NCBI RefSeq assembly: GCF_000613245.1
Contig: NZ_HG964938.1
Coordinates: 716,965-780,964, forward strand
DNA: 64,000 nt
Source of the DNA: Mycobacterium asiaticum DSM 44297
Lineage (GTDB): Bacteria; Actinomycetota; Actinomycetes; Mycobacteriales; Mycobacteriaceae
Reading direction: 5' to 3'
Positions 1 to 8,469 of the stretch are shown here, in pieces. The notes under the pieces were generated by a model that saw nothing but the letters and a program-made list of their open reading frames with translations, searched no databases and was not told the DNA's origin. Every line of letters starts with the position of its first letter. The stretch's first letter is position 1. The position numbers and the translations under genes are program-made.

Positions 1-1
1 G

Positions 2-717
2 GGCGGTCAGACCGGCGCCGGCGCATTTCAGCCCGGCGTTGCCGGAGACGGCGGAGACGGGGGCGGCGGCGGCAGGGGCGGATGGTTGGCCGGCAACGCG
101 GGAGTCGGTGGGCAGGGCGGCACCGGCGGCGCGGGTCGCGGCCTTAGATCCGACGGCACTACCTTCTTCGCGTTGGTCGGGGAACCGGGGGTGCGGGCGG
201 CGCCGGTGGCGGGGCTGGGCTGTTCGGCGCTGGTGCTGCCGGCGGTGCGGGTGGTGACGGTGGAATCGCCGGCGGTGTCCTGGGAGGTGCCGGCGGTGTC
301 GGCGGTGCCGGTGGCGCTGGCGGGTTGCTGATCGGCGACGGTGGGGCCGGCGGGAACGGCGGGGCCGGTGCGAGTGCGGTCGTGACCGACCTCGCTGTAC
401 CGGGTGCCGGCGGGGCCGGCGGCAACGGCGGGGCCGGTGGAAGCAGTGGCTGGTTCTATGGCAACGGTGGCGCGGGTGGGGCCGGCGGTGGCGGGGGCGC
501 GACCGGTATCAACGGCGTCGGCCTTAACGGGCAGCCCGGTGGCAACGGCGGCGATGGCGGTAACGGCGGCGCCTCCCGGCTGATCGGCAACGGCGGGGGC
601 GGAGGTCAGGGCGGAGCCGGTGGCGAAGGCGGGCCAGCCGGAGGCGTTGACGGGATTGACGGCTCCGACGGAACCGGCGGCGCCGGCGGTGTGGTGTTCG
701 GCGAGCCCGGCGCTTAA
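2..717 (+). CDS. PE_PGRS family protein, 3' part, with an apparent frameshift
   Basis: This is the Gly/Ala-rich C-terminal repeat region of a PE_PGRS protein; the PE domain lies off the left edge. Glycine-rich triplets of the GGAGG and GNGG type run in frame 2 from the edge to about position 185. They continue in frame 1 from about 190 to the TAA at 715-717, and frame 1 has a TAG at 145-147 upstream. One extra G in the five-G run at 187-191 would join the halves as EPGGAGGAGG, so the shift is either a sequencing error or a real one-base loss. As written, only the part from about 190 (or from an ATG-like start near 325) is open. PE_PGRS proteins are surface or secreted proteins expanded mainly in slow-growing mycobacteria. 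The stop overlaps the stop of the convergent gene. Confidence 0.8.
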
Positions 718-1544
718 GCCTCCGCTCCCGAACTTCCCTCCACATCCTTCTTGATGGCGGCGATCGCATCGACCGGCGTCAGATTCTGGCCTTGGCTGTT
801 GCGCCCCAACTGTGGCCAGCCGGTACCGTCCGGGCCGAGCAGCTGATCCCAAATCTGCCGCACCTTGGTCAGCAGTTCGGCTTGTTCATCGTCGGTGAGT
901 GCCATCAGCGGTCCTCCGTTCGTCCCGATGCCGCACGCGGCGGCGAATTGTTGCGGTGTCAGCCCGTCGGCGGAATTCATGTCGCACCGCCCGAACGGCG
1001 GCGCGCCCTGCGGCAAGTTCGGGCTGTAGCCGTTGCCGTCGGTGTACTGGTGGGCCACCTGCCCGGGCAGATTCGGGTTGGATCCGTAGCCCGCGGCGAT
1101 GACGCGAAGCCCGGGTGGGCGCACGCGCCACATGTTGAAGAAGTCATAGGCGTTGGCGTAACCGATGATTCGGGCCGGCGATCCCGCATAGTCGGCGAGG
1201 TTCCAGTACAGCTGGTTGATCCAACTCGACCCGTCGCCCGGCGGATTGCCCCCGGACTCGACGTCGAGCATCAGCGCCACCCGTGGGTGCAGGCCGCCTT
1301 CGGCGTCGATCATCGAGCGCACCGTATTGGCATTGGCCAGCCAGTTCGGGCGGACGTAGGTGTACACGATCCCGAACGTCAGTCGCCCACTGTCCAGGGC
1401 ATCCCGCATCCAGGCGTAATTGCGTGCGAAATTGTGGTCCCGGTAGGTGCCGTCACTGACCCGGATCGACAAGACCCGGTAGGGGTATGAATCATCAACT
1501 GGCACTTGATATTCCGAGACATCGGCGAACAACGTGTCAGCCAC
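714..1544 (-). CDS. GH25-like lysozyme / phage-endolysin-like protein
   Basis: This 276-residue protein has a glycoside hydrolase 25-type (muramidase) fold. It has an N-terminal FADVSEYQ with the first Asp, a central LMLDVESG carrying the DxE pair expected of the catalytic centre, and a late HQYTDGNGY segment typical of GH25 barrels. The C-terminal 60 residues (ALTDDEQAELLTKVRQIWDQ) resemble tails I associate with mycobacteriophage LysA-type lysins. I see no signal peptide, so export would need a holin-like or other route. The GTG start at 1544 is preceded by a purine-rich stretch, and the gene is divergent from the YjbR-like gene. Peptidoglycan hydrolysis is inferred from fold motifs; a domesticated phage lysin is the likeliest origin. 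Confidence 0.7.
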   Translation of the reverse strand: MADTLFADVSEYQVPVDDSYPYRVLSIRVSDGTYRDHNFARNYAWMRDALDSGRLTFGIVYTYVRPNWLANANTVRSMIDAEGGLHPRVALMLDVESGGNPPGDGSSWINQLYWNLADYAGSPARIIGYANAYDFFNMWRVRPPGLRVIAAGYGSNPNLPGQVAHQYTDGNGYSPNLPQGAPPFGRCDMNSADGLTPQQFAAACGIGTNGGPLMALTDDEQAELLTKVRQIWDQLLGPDGTGWPQLGRNSQGQNLTPVDAIAAIKKDVEGSSGAEA

Positions 1545-1631
1545 CGCGGCGCAATCCCCCTCTACTGCAACCCCTTACCGATCGCCCATGCTACAGCGGG
1601 GACAGCCATGTCCGCCGGTATCGTCGCGGGC

Positions 1632-2045
1632 ATGGCTGATCGGCCCGCGAAAGTCAGCGATGTGCACCGGCTCGCCGCCGCGATGCCGCACGTCAAGAAG
1701 CTGGCGGGCCCAAAGGGTAACTCGATTTATCAGGTGGGCGGAAAGTCGTTCGTGTTCTTCCGAACTCCGCAACCGGACGCGGTCGATCCGACCACCGGGG
1801 AACGCTACCCCGACGTGATCATGTTGTGGGTGGAGTCCGAGAGCGACAAGCTGGCGCTGATCCAGGACCCCGACTCGCCATTTTTCAGCACCAGCCATTT
1901 CGACGGGCACCCCTCGGTGCTGGTGCGTGCCGCCCGGTTGGGCGAAATCAGCGTCACCGAGTTGGCGGAGCTGATTCAGGACGCGTGGTTGTCCCGTGCC
2001 TCCAAAAGGCGGGCCGCAATGTGGCTCGCCGATCACCCCGCTTAG
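1632..2045 (+). CDS. MmcQ/YjbR family DNA-binding-like protein
   Basis: This 137-residue protein resembles the YjbR/MmcQ family (CyaY-like fold, sometimes called DNA-binding). Visible hallmarks are an N-terminal MPHVKKLAGPKGNSIYQVGG, a central SFVFFR strand and a C-terminal LIQDAWLSRASKR helix. The reading frame is open further upstream, but the ATG at 1632 (MADRPAK) gives the usual family length and leaves room for divergent promoters between this gene and the GH25-like gene. The cellular role of the family is poorly known, so no substrate is claimed. Confidence 0.75.
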   Translation: MADRPAKVSDVHRLAAAMPHVKKLAGPKGNSIYQVGGKSFVFFRTPQPDAVDPTTGERYPDVIMLWVESESDKLALIQDPDSPFFSTSHFDGHPSVLVRAARLGEISVTELAELIQDAWLSRASKRRAAMWLADHPA

Positions 2046-2150
2046 AACGAGTTGGGGGGCCGAGATTACGCCCCTTTTCATGTTTAGGCACGCGTACAAC
2101 GGGCAACGCTGTGCTGCACGGGAATTGTTTCGGGAACAACGGAGGCCGCT

Positions 2151-2402
2151 ATGGTGCGAGGTCGCGGAATTCTAGGCGCGATTGTGTTGATCTGGCTGCT
2201 CATAGGGATCCTCGCAGCCTGGCAGCGCGGCTACTTCAAAGGTCAGGAAACCAGTTGTGCCTCAGCGGGAACCGTTGCGGTCACGGTGATTGCCGGACCT
2301 TTGAATTACATGGGCGTAAATCCAAAAGTAAAGGATTGCCACGCGCCGCAGTTACCGCAGCCGAGCGCCCTGCAATCAATTGATCACATCCCTGCTAGTT
2401 AA
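2151..2402 (+). CDS. small membrane-anchored protein
   Basis: This 83-residue protein has a single N-terminal hydrophobic segment (about residues 8-24) followed by a short extracytoplasmic domain with two cysteines (in ETSCAS and VKDCHA) that could form a disulphide. A good ribosome binding site (GGAGG, 6 nt before the ATG) supports the start. It lies 12 nt upstream of the DUF6131-like gene, suggesting a two-gene transcript that ends at the strong hairpin near 2600. I do not recognise a function. Confidence 0.65.
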   Translation: MVRGRGILGAIVLIWLLIGILAAWQRGYFKGQETSCASAGTVAVTVIAGPLNYMGVNPKVKDCHAPQLPQPSALQSIDHIPAS

Positions 2403-2414
2403 AAGGAAATCGCC

Positions 2415-2570
2415 ATGATTGTCGTCGGTGCCATCCTGCTCATCCTTGGATTTGTGTTTGGCGTGCATTTGTTGACCGTGCTCGGGGTGATTCTGCTCAT
2501 TGTTGGCGCGGTGATGTGGGCCATGGGTTCGGTCGGCCGCCCGGTGGCCGGCAGGCGCTACTGGTACTAA
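2415..2570 (+). CDS. DUF6131-like small membrane protein
   Basis: This 51-residue, almost entirely hydrophobic protein begins MIVVGAILLILGFVFG and ends in a basic-aromatic tail (GRRYWY). Two short membrane segments form a hairpin around a GVILLIVGAV core. The pattern matches the small actinobacterial DUF6131 family. The ribosome binding site is AAGGAAA, 6 nt before the ATG. It follows the small anchored protein by 12 nt and is followed directly by an intrinsic terminator, so it is the last gene of that transcript. Function unknown. Confidence 0.65.
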   Translation: MIVVGAILLILGFVFGVHLLTVLGVILLIVGAVMWAMGSVGRPVAGRRYWY

Positions 2571-2583
2571 CACAGCATCGGGG

Positions 2584-2623
2584 AAACGGCCGCGTGACCG
2601 CACTGGCGGTCACGCGGCCGTTT
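2584..2623 (+). terminator. strong intrinsic terminator hairpin
   Basis: This is a perfect 18-bp inverted repeat (2584-2601 with 2606-2623) around a 4-nt loop. It lies 14 nt after the DUF6131-like stop, and its distal edge leads into a T-rich stretch (TTTGTGTTT). It separates the small membrane genes from tcrX. Because the stem is symmetric it could act in both directions. Confidence 0.85.
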
Positions 2624-2725
2624 GTGTTTCACAGCTCAAGCACAGGGATGCCATAGCGTTGCCCTATCCGGGTACGGATACTGGAACCCGTGGCGGCTCC
2701 CAGAAGTTCCGTTGAACGCGTGGTG

Positions 2726-3430
2726 ATGTGCCGCGCCGACGGCCAACCGGTCACCGTTCTGGTGGTGGACGACGAACCCGTTCTCGCCGAAATGGTGTCG
2801 ATGGCGTTGCGCTATGAGGGTTGGAACATCGCGACGGCCGGTGACGGATCCTCGGCCATCGCTGCCGCCCGCGCCGAGCGCCCCGATGTGGTGGTCCTGG
2901 ACGTGATGCTGCCCGACATGAGCGGCCTGGAAGTTTTGCAGAAACTGCGCCGGGAGAATCCCCGATTGCCGGTCCTGTTGCTCACTGCCAAGGACGCGGT
3001 GGAAGACCGAATCGCCGGATTAACTGCTGGCGGAGACGATTACGTCACCAAGCCGTTCAGCATCGAGGAGGTCGTGCTGCGGCTGCGCGCGCTGCTGCGC
3101 CGCACCGGAGTGACCACGGTCGACAGCGGCGCCCAGCTGGTGGTCGGCGATCTGGTCCTCGACGAAGACAGCCACGAGGTGACCCGCGCCGGCGAACCGA
3201 TCTCGTTGACTACCACCGAGTTCGAGCTGCTGCGGTTCATGATGCGGAACGCCAAGCGGGTGCTGAGCAAGGCGCAGATCCTGGACCGCGTGTGGAGCTA
3301 TGACTTCGGCGGGCGCTCCAACATCGTCGAGCTCTATATCTCTTACCTGCGCAAGAAGATCGACAGCGGACGCGAACCGATGATCCACACGCTGCGCGGC
3401 GCAGGCTATGTCCTCAAGCCGGCGCGCTAG
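2726..3430 (+). CDS. tcrX: two-component response regulator TcrX (OmpR family)
   Basis: This 234-residue OmpR/PhoB-type regulator matches the M. tuberculosis TcrX length when started at the ATG at 2726 (MCRADGQPVTV). An in-frame GTG at 2690 is possible but less likely. The receiver domain has acidic-pocket D15 and D16, phospho-acceptor D59 in VVLDVMLPD, and conserved K109 in DDYVTKPF. The C-terminal winged-helix DNA-binding domain (about 130-232) includes SLTTTEFELLRFM and the wing HTLRGAGYVLKP. The cognate kinase tcrY overlaps its 3' end by 23 nt. In M. tuberculosis the TcrXY pair is reported to be iron-responsive; here that is by homology only. Confidence 0.95.
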   Translation: MCRADGQPVTVLVVDDEPVLAEMVSMALRYEGWNIATAGDGSSAIAAARAERPDVVVLDVMLPDMSGLEVLQKLRRENPRLPVLLLTAKDAVEDRIAGLTAGGDDYVTKPFSIEEVVLRLRALLRRTGVTTVDSGAQLVVGDLVLDEDSHEVTRAGEPISLTTTEFELLRFMMRNAKRVLSKAQILDRVWSYDFGGRSNIVELYISYLRKKIDSGREPMIHTLRGAGYVLKPAR

Positions 3431-4913
3431 CAGGCCGCGGGTCTGGTCGCTGCGACTGCGGCTGCTGGTCGGCCAGGTTGCTGTGCTGGCCATCGTCTGC
3501 GTCGGCATCACCGCGGCCACCGAACTGGCGCTCCGTCACCATTTGGTGGCTCAACTCGACAGTCAACTCAGCGGCACCTCCTACCGTTCGTCGCTGCTGT
3601 ATCCCGAGCCGCCACGTCGTCACGAACCGCGCTACGTCAAGACCGGCCCGGGCCCAAGGTTTCTCGACGCGCCGGGTCAGCCGGCCGGCATGGTCGCAGC
3701 GGTGGTCAGCAACGGCAGGACCGTCGATGCCGGATATCTGACCGGCAGTGGGGCCCGGGACGCATTGACACCGACCGCCCAGCATCAGCTCGAGCAGATC
3801 GCCGGCAGTCGCACACCGGTCACCCTGGACCTTGACGGCCTCGGGCGCTACCGCGTCGTCGCCGCCCCCAGCCGCAACCGGACCGACGTCATCGTCACCG
3901 GTCTGTCCATGTCCAACATCGACGCCACCGAATTTCGGATGCTCATCATCTTCGGCATCGTGACGCTGGTCGCGCTGATCGCGGCGACCAGTGCGGGCGC
4001 GGCGATCATCCGGCGGGCGCTGGCGCCGCTGCAGCGGGTCGCCCAGACCGCGACGAAGGTGGTGGACCTGCCGCTGGACCGCGGTGAGGTCGAGCTGCCC
4101 GTCCGGGTACCCGAGCCCGATGCCAACCCCGCCACCGAGGTAGGCCAACTCGGTTCGGCGCTCAACCGGATGCTGGACCACATCGCGGCGGCGCTTTCGA
4201 CGAGGCAGGCCAGTGAGACCCGGGTTCGCCAATTCGTCGCCGACGCCAGCCATGAACTGCGTACGCCGCTGGCCGCGATCCGCGGCTACACCGAGTTGGC
4301 GCAGCGCATGGGTGATGATCGGGAAGCGGTGGCGCACGCGATGAGCCGGGTGGCGTCGGAGACCGAACGGATCACGCGCCTGGTCGAGGACCTGCTGCTG
4401 CTGGCCCGGCTGGACTCCGGGCGACCCCTGGAACGCGAACCGGTGGATCTGTCCCGGTTGGCGGTCGACGCCGTCAGCGACGCACACATCGCCGGGCCCG
4501 ATCACCAGTGGGAACTCGACCTGCCGCCGGAACCGGTGATGGTCACCGGCGACGAGGCCCGGCTGCATCAGGTGGTGGCCAACCTGCTCGCCAACGCCCG
4601 CATCCACACCGGTCCGGGCACCGTCGTCACCACCCGCCTCAGCGCCGAACCGACGCACACGCTATTGCAGGTGATCGACAACGGCCCCGGAATTCCGAAG
4701 GACCAGCAGTCGGAGGTGTTCGAACGGTTCGCTCGCGGCGACACCTCGCGGTCCCGAAAGGGTGGCAGCACCGGACTGGGTCTGGCGATCGTGTCGGCCG
4801 TCGTCAAGGCTCACAATGGAACGATCACCGTCAACAGCGCGCCCGGACACACCGAATTCGCGGTACGGCTGCCGAGCAATGGACGGCAGCCGTCCGCGTC
4901 GTCGTCAGGCTAG
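3408..4913 (+). CDS. tcrY: sensor histidine kinase TcrY
   Basis: This 501-residue membrane kinase has TM1 at about 16-38, an extracytoplasmic sensor loop to about 177, TM2 at about 178-201 and a HAMP linker. The dimerisation/phospho-acceptor helix carries H282 in DASHELRTPLAAIRGY. The HATPase domain has an N-box (LLANARIH), a G1 box (DNGPGIP) and a G2 box (GLGLAIV). The chosen ATG lies inside the tcrX end, so the two are probably translationally coupled. A start some 25 codons downstream would match the shorter M. tuberculosis protein (475 residues as I recall). Confidence 0.93.
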   Translation: MSSSRRASRPRVWSLRLRLLVGQVAVLAIVCVGITAATELALRHHLVAQLDSQLSGTSYRSSLLYPEPPRRHEPRYVKTGPGPRFLDAPGQPAGMVAAVVSNGRTVDAGYLTGSGARDALTPTAQHQLEQIAGSRTPVTLDLDGLGRYRVVAAPSRNRTDVIVTGLSMSNIDATEFRMLIIFGIVTLVALIAATSAGAAIIRRALAPLQRVAQTATKVVDLPLDRGEVELPVRVPEPDANPATEVGQLGSALNRMLDHIAAALSTRQASETRVRQFVADASHELRTPLAAIRGYTELAQRMGDDREAVAHAMSRVASETERITRLVEDLLLLARLDSGRPLEREPVDLSRLAVDAVSDAHIAGPDHQWELDLPPEPVMVTGDEARLHQVVANLLANARIHTGPGTVVTTRLSAEPTHTLLQVIDNGPGIPKDQQSEVFERFARGDTSRSRKGGSTGLGLAIVSAVVKAHNGTITVNSAPGHTEFAVRLPSNGRQPSASSSG

Positions 4914-4925
4914 GACGTCAGCTTG

Positions 4926-5396
4926 TCAGGAGCAGGTGACGTCGATTTCGAACGGCTTGTTGACCGGTGACATCGGATTGGCCGCGTCGATACCGGTTGC
5001 CGTTCCGGTGATCTTGTAGGCGTTGCCGTTCTTGGTGGCTTCGGCTTTGCCCTGGCCGGTTCCGGCGGTGTAACCCAGCACGACACCGTTGACGCTGCCC
5101 AGTCCCACGGACCTGACCTCCGGGGGATTGGCGTCGCTGAGCACCGCGGCAATGCCGGCCGCCTGCCCGCCGATCGCGATGTTGACATTCCCGGCCGCCG
5201 TCGTGCACACGACCGACCCGGTGACGTGCTGGTCCTGCCCGTCGATGAGGACCTTTGTGCCAGAGGCGCTGCCGCCTCCGCTACTTGCCGCGCTTGATGA
5301 CCCGCCACCCGATTTCGGCTTGTCACTCGAACATCCGGAAAGACCCGCAACCACAATGGCCGCTCCGGCTACCGCGACCGTCAGTCCACGCTTCAC
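4926..5396 (-). CDS. lpqH: 19-kDa lipoprotein antigen LpqH
   Basis: This 156-residue lipoprotein closely matches mycobacterial LpqH (Rv3763), a TLR2-active surface lipoglycoprotein. The signal peptide MKRGLTVAVAGAAIVVAGLSGC ends in a lipobox with acylated Cys. The mature domain shows SVVCTTAAGNVNIAIGG and a C-terminal FEIDVTCS, giving the conserved Cys pair. A GTG start at 5396 is chosen because AAAGGAG sits 5 nt upstream and it reproduces the family N-terminus; an ATG 10 codons upstream is unlikely. The linker after the lipobox is Ser/Gly-rich rather than the Thr-rich glycosylated stretch of M. tuberculosis. It is convergent with tcrY and divergent from the alkylsulfatase. Confidence 0.95.
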   Translation of the reverse strand: MKRGLTVAVAGAAIVVAGLSGCSSDKPKSGGGSSSAASSGGGSASGTKVLIDGQDQHVTGSVVCTTAAGNVNIAIGGQAAGIAAVLSDANPPEVRSVGLGSVNGVVLGYTAGTGQGKAEATKNGNAYKITGTATGIDAANPMSPVNKPFEIDVTCS

Positions 5397-5532
5397 TCGT
5401 GCTCCTTTGCCCGTAAACCGGCCCATCGTCTTTGAGGACCGCCCCGGCAGTATGCGCGGTAAGTGGACGAAATTCTAGGTACGACGAAAAATTCGTTCTG
5501 CCTATTCGAGGCTGGTCGCTTTTGGCAAGGTT
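5397..5532. promoter_or_regulatory. divergent promoter region lpqH / alkylsulfatase
   Basis: This 136-bp intergenic region must carry the promoters of both divergent genes. It contains a small inverted repeat (ACGAA, 3-nt spacer, TTCGT; 5484-5496) and AT-rich hexamers usable as -10 elements on the lpqH side (for example CATACT or TAGAAT read on the minus strand). No start sites can be fixed from sequence alone. Confidence 0.4.
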
Positions 5533-7413
5533 ATGGCGATGGAGCACAAGCCGCCCACCGCGGTCATCGAATCGGCACACCGCGCGCACACGCTACCTCT
5601 GGACGACACAAGGGATTTCGAGGATGCCGACCGCGGCTTCATCGCCGCCCTGTCGCCATGCGTCATCAAGGCCGCCGACGGCCGGGTGGTGTGGGACAAC
5701 GACGTGTACTCCTTCCTCACCGGCCCCGCGCCCACCTCGGTGCACCCCAGCCTGTGGCGGCAGTCGACGCTGGCCGCCAAGCAGGGTCTGTATGAAGTGG
5801 TGCCGGGCATTTATCAGGTCCGAGGCTTCGACATCTCCAACATCAGCTTCATCGAGGGCGACACCGGGGTCATTGTCATTGATCCCCTGGTGTCCACCGA
5901 GGTGGCCCGCGCGGCGCTGGAGCTGTATCGCACGCACCGTGGCGGCGACCGGCCCGTCGTCGCCGTGATCTACACCCACAGCCATGTGGACCATTTCGGG
6001 GGCGTGCTGGGCGTGACGTCGCAGGCCGATGTCGACGCGGGCAAGGTTGCGATCTTGGCACCCGAGGGCTTCACCGCACATGCCGTGCAGGAGAACGTGT
6101 ATGCGGGCCCGGCAATGTTGCGCCGCGCGACCTATATGTATGGCTCACAACTGGCGCGCGGCCCGCAGGAACAAGTGGGATGCGGGTTGGGCCAGACGCC
6201 GTCCATCGGCGAGGTGGGGCTGATCGTCCCGACGGTGGACATCCGGACCACGGGGGAGACACACACTATCGACGGTGTCGAGATCGAATTCCAGATGGCG
6301 CCCGGCACCGAGGCGCCGGCCGAAATGCACTTTTACTTCCCGCAATTTCGCGCGCTGTGCATGGCCGAGAACGCCACCCACAATCTGCATAATCTGCTGA
6401 CGCTGCGCGGTGCGCTGGTCCGTGACCCTCATGCCTGGGCGGGTTACCTGACCGAAGCCATCGACGCATTCGCCGAGCGCACCGACGTGGTGTTCGCCTC
6501 CCATCACTGGCCGACCTGGGGCCACGAGCGCATCGTCGAATTCCTGTCGCTGCAGCGGGACCTGTACGCCTACCTGCACGATCAGACGTTGCGGCTGTTG
6601 AACCAGGGCCACACCGGCGTGGAGATCGCCGAAATGTTCCAGCTGCCACCGGCACTGGACCAGGCTTGGCATGCCCGAGGGTATTACGGATCGGTCAGCC
6701 ACAATGTCAAGGCCGTGTACCAGCGTTACATGGGCTGGTTCGACGGCAATCCTGGCCGGTTGTGGCCGCATCCGCCCGAGGCATCGGGGCCCCGCTATGT
6801 CGATGCGCTCGGCGGTCTGGACCGGGTGGTCGAGCTGGCCCGTACCGCCTTCGATTCGGGTGACTTCCGTTGGGCGGCAACGTTGCTCGACCATGCGATG
6901 TTCACCGACCAGCATCACGACGCGGCGCGCGAGTTGTACGCGGACACCTTGGAGCAGCTGGGCTACGGTGCGGAGAATGCCACCTGGCGCAACTTTTTCA
7001 TGAGCGGTGCGACTGAGCTGCGGATAGGCAACTTCGGCACCGCGGCTCAGGTCAGTTCGCCGACGCTGCTGGCGCAGTTGACACCCGAACAGGTCTTCGA
7101 CGGGTTGGCCATCAGGGTGAACGGGCCGGGCAGCTGGGACCTGGACATCGCCATCGACGTGACGTTCGACGACGTCGCCACGAACTACCGGCTGACCCTG
7201 CGCAACGGTGTGTTGGTACACCGCAAGACGGCCGCGGACCCCGCCACCGCGACCGTTACGGTCAAGCTGGCGAACAAGATTCGGTTATTGCTCGTCGCGA
7301 TCGGTGACTTCGCTTCGCCTGGGCTCGAGCTCTCCGGTGACCAGGCGGCCCTGCAATCGCTGTTGGCGGTGCTCGAACAACCGGACGCGAAGTTCAACAT
7401 CGTCACCCCCTGA
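5533..7413 (+). CDS. alkyl sulfatase (metallo-beta-lactamase fold with SCP2 domain)
   Basis: This 626-residue hydrolase corresponds to Rv3762c of M. tuberculosis. It has the SdsA1-type layout. An MBL fold (about 80-370) carries the metal motif H149-x-H151-x-D153-H154 in YTHSHVDHFGG and the later AENATHNLHN ligand segment. A helical dimerisation domain follows (about 390-490), then an SCP2-like substrate-binding domain (about 500-620). It should cleave sulfate from alkyl sulfate esters. The second codon-pair ATG at 5539 has a better-spaced AAGG, but the longer start gives the known family length. It is divergent from lpqH. Confidence 0.88.
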   Translation: MAMEHKPPTAVIESAHRAHTLPLDDTRDFEDADRGFIAALSPCVIKAADGRVVWDNDVYSFLTGPAPTSVHPSLWRQSTLAAKQGLYEVVPGIYQVRGFDISNISFIEGDTGVIVIDPLVSTEVARAALELYRTHRGGDRPVVAVIYTHSHVDHFGGVLGVTSQADVDAGKVAILAPEGFTAHAVQENVYAGPAMLRRATYMYGSQLARGPQEQVGCGLGQTPSIGEVGLIVPTVDIRTTGETHTIDGVEIEFQMAPGTEAPAEMHFYFPQFRALCMAENATHNLHNLLTLRGALVRDPHAWAGYLTEAIDAFAERTDVVFASHHWPTWGHERIVEFLSLQRDLYAYLHDQTLRLLNQGHTGVEIAEMFQLPPALDQAWHARGYYGSVSHNVKAVYQRYMGWFDGNPGRLWPHPPEASGPRYVDALGGLDRVVELARTAFDSGDFRWAATLLDHAMFTDQHHDAARELYADTLEQLGYGAENATWRNFFMSGATELRIGNFGTAAQVSSPTLLAQLTPEQVFDGLAIRVNGPGSWDLDIAIDVTFDDVATNYRLTLRNGVLVHRKTAADPATATVTVKLANKIRLLLVAIGDFASPGLELSGDQAALQSLLAVLEQPDAKFNIVTP

Positions 7414-7500
7414 CTGCGGCGCGCCACCCCCACTCGCGACGACGCCAAAGCCCCCAAATCGGCCCCCGCAAGGGTACTTTTCGCGTCTGCTCGGCACACA

Positions 7501-8469
7501 TCAGGTGACGTCGATGATCACCTTGCCCAGCACTTTGCGGTCGGCGACATACCGTAGGGCTGCGGCGGTCTCGGCCAGCGGGAAGCGGGCACCAATGTAG
7601 GGGCGGATCTTGCCGTCGGCGAATAGCTGCGACAGCTCGGTGATATCGCGGGTGCACTCCTGCGGATAGTCGTCCAGGAAGGTGCGGATCTCCATGCCCC
7701 GGATGGTGACGTCCTTGAGCATCACCAGGTTGAGCGGGATCGCCGGAATAGCACCCGCCGCATAGCCCAGGGTGACGAATATGCCCCCGCGCGCCAGGCC
7801 TCGCAACGCCGGCTCCGCGTAGGGCCCGCCGACCGGGTCAAGCACGACGCGCGCGGCGTCCCCGGTGAGTTCGCGGATGCGTAGCTTCAAGTCCTCGTTG
7901 TCATAGTCGACGGTGGCCTGCGCCCCGCGCTCGCGGCACAACTGCAACTTCTCCGGGCTGGACGCGGCGGCCAGCACCCGTGCCCCCATGACCACTGCCA
8001 GATCGACGGCGGCCAGGCCGACACCGCCGGCGGCGCCCAGGACCACCACCCAATCACCCTCTGTCACTTGGGCTACCGACCGCAGCGCGTGGTATGCGGT
8101 GCGGTAGGTCACCCCGAAGGCCGCCGCCGAAGCGAAGTCGACGCCGTCGGGCACTCTCTGCGCGATGGTTGCATCAAGCAGTGCCAGTTCGGCGAAGGCC
8201 CCGAACGTGGTACCGAAGACCCGCTGGCCCGGCTGCAACGGTGCCCCCTCGCCGACCGCCACCACCTCGCCGGCGATCTCGTTGCCCGGTGTGAACGGCG
8301 GCGGAATCCGCACTTGGTACTTGCCCGCAACGAACAGGACATCGGGGAAGTTGACCGCCGCGGCGTGTACCCGCACCAACGCCTGGCCCGGCGCCGGTAC
8401 CGGATCCGCGACCTCGGTCAGTACCAGGTCCTCCGGTGGGCCGTAGGCATTGCACACGATCGCGCGCAT
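7501..8469 (-). CDS. NADPH:quinone oxidoreductase-like enzyme (MDR superfamily)
   Basis: This 322-residue medium-chain dehydrogenase/reductase lacks zinc-ligand cysteines, which puts it in the quinone oxidoreductase / enoyl reductase group. It has an N-terminal GroES-like domain with GNEIAGEVVAVGEG and a Rossmann segment VVLGAAGGVGLAAVDLA for NADPH. The ATG at 8469 overlaps the tetR stop by one base (TGATG), so it is the last gene of the five-gene operon APH-SDR-FadE-TetR-MDR. A reductive or oxidative step in catabolism of the operon's acyl substrate is inferred from context. Confidence 0.82.
   Translation of the reverse strand: MRAIVCNAYGPPEDLVLTEVADPVPAPGQALVRVHAAAVNFPDVLFVAGKYQVRIPPPFTPGNEIAGEVVAVGEGAPLQPGQRVFGTTFGAFAELALLDATIAQRVPDGVDFASAAAFGVTYRTAYHALRSVAQVTEGDWVVVLGAAGGVGLAAVDLAVVMGARVLAAASSPEKLQLCRERGAQATVDYDNEDLKLRIRELTGDAARVVLDPVGGPYAEPALRGLARGGIFVTLGYAAGAIPAIPLNLVMLKDVTIRGMEIRTFLDDYPQECTRDITELSQLFADGKIRPYIGARFPLAETAAALRYVADRKVLGKVIIDVT

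Noticed and set aside
1..717. Possible tandem-repeat or CRISPR-like array at the left edge
   Set aside because: The repetition is the irregular GGAGG/GNGG coding repeat of PE_PGRS, with no constant repeat-spacer spacing.
28..852. Long minus-strand frame opposite the PE_PGRS repeats
   Set aside because: It is a Pro/Ala/Thr-rich mirror of the Gly codons and runs across the end of the GH25-like gene; typical antisense shadow of high-GC repeats.
3414..4658. 414-codon minus-strand frame opposite tcrY
   Set aside because: The plus strand encodes a complete histidine kinase with all boxes; the antisense frame is His/Gln/Arg-rich with no domain.
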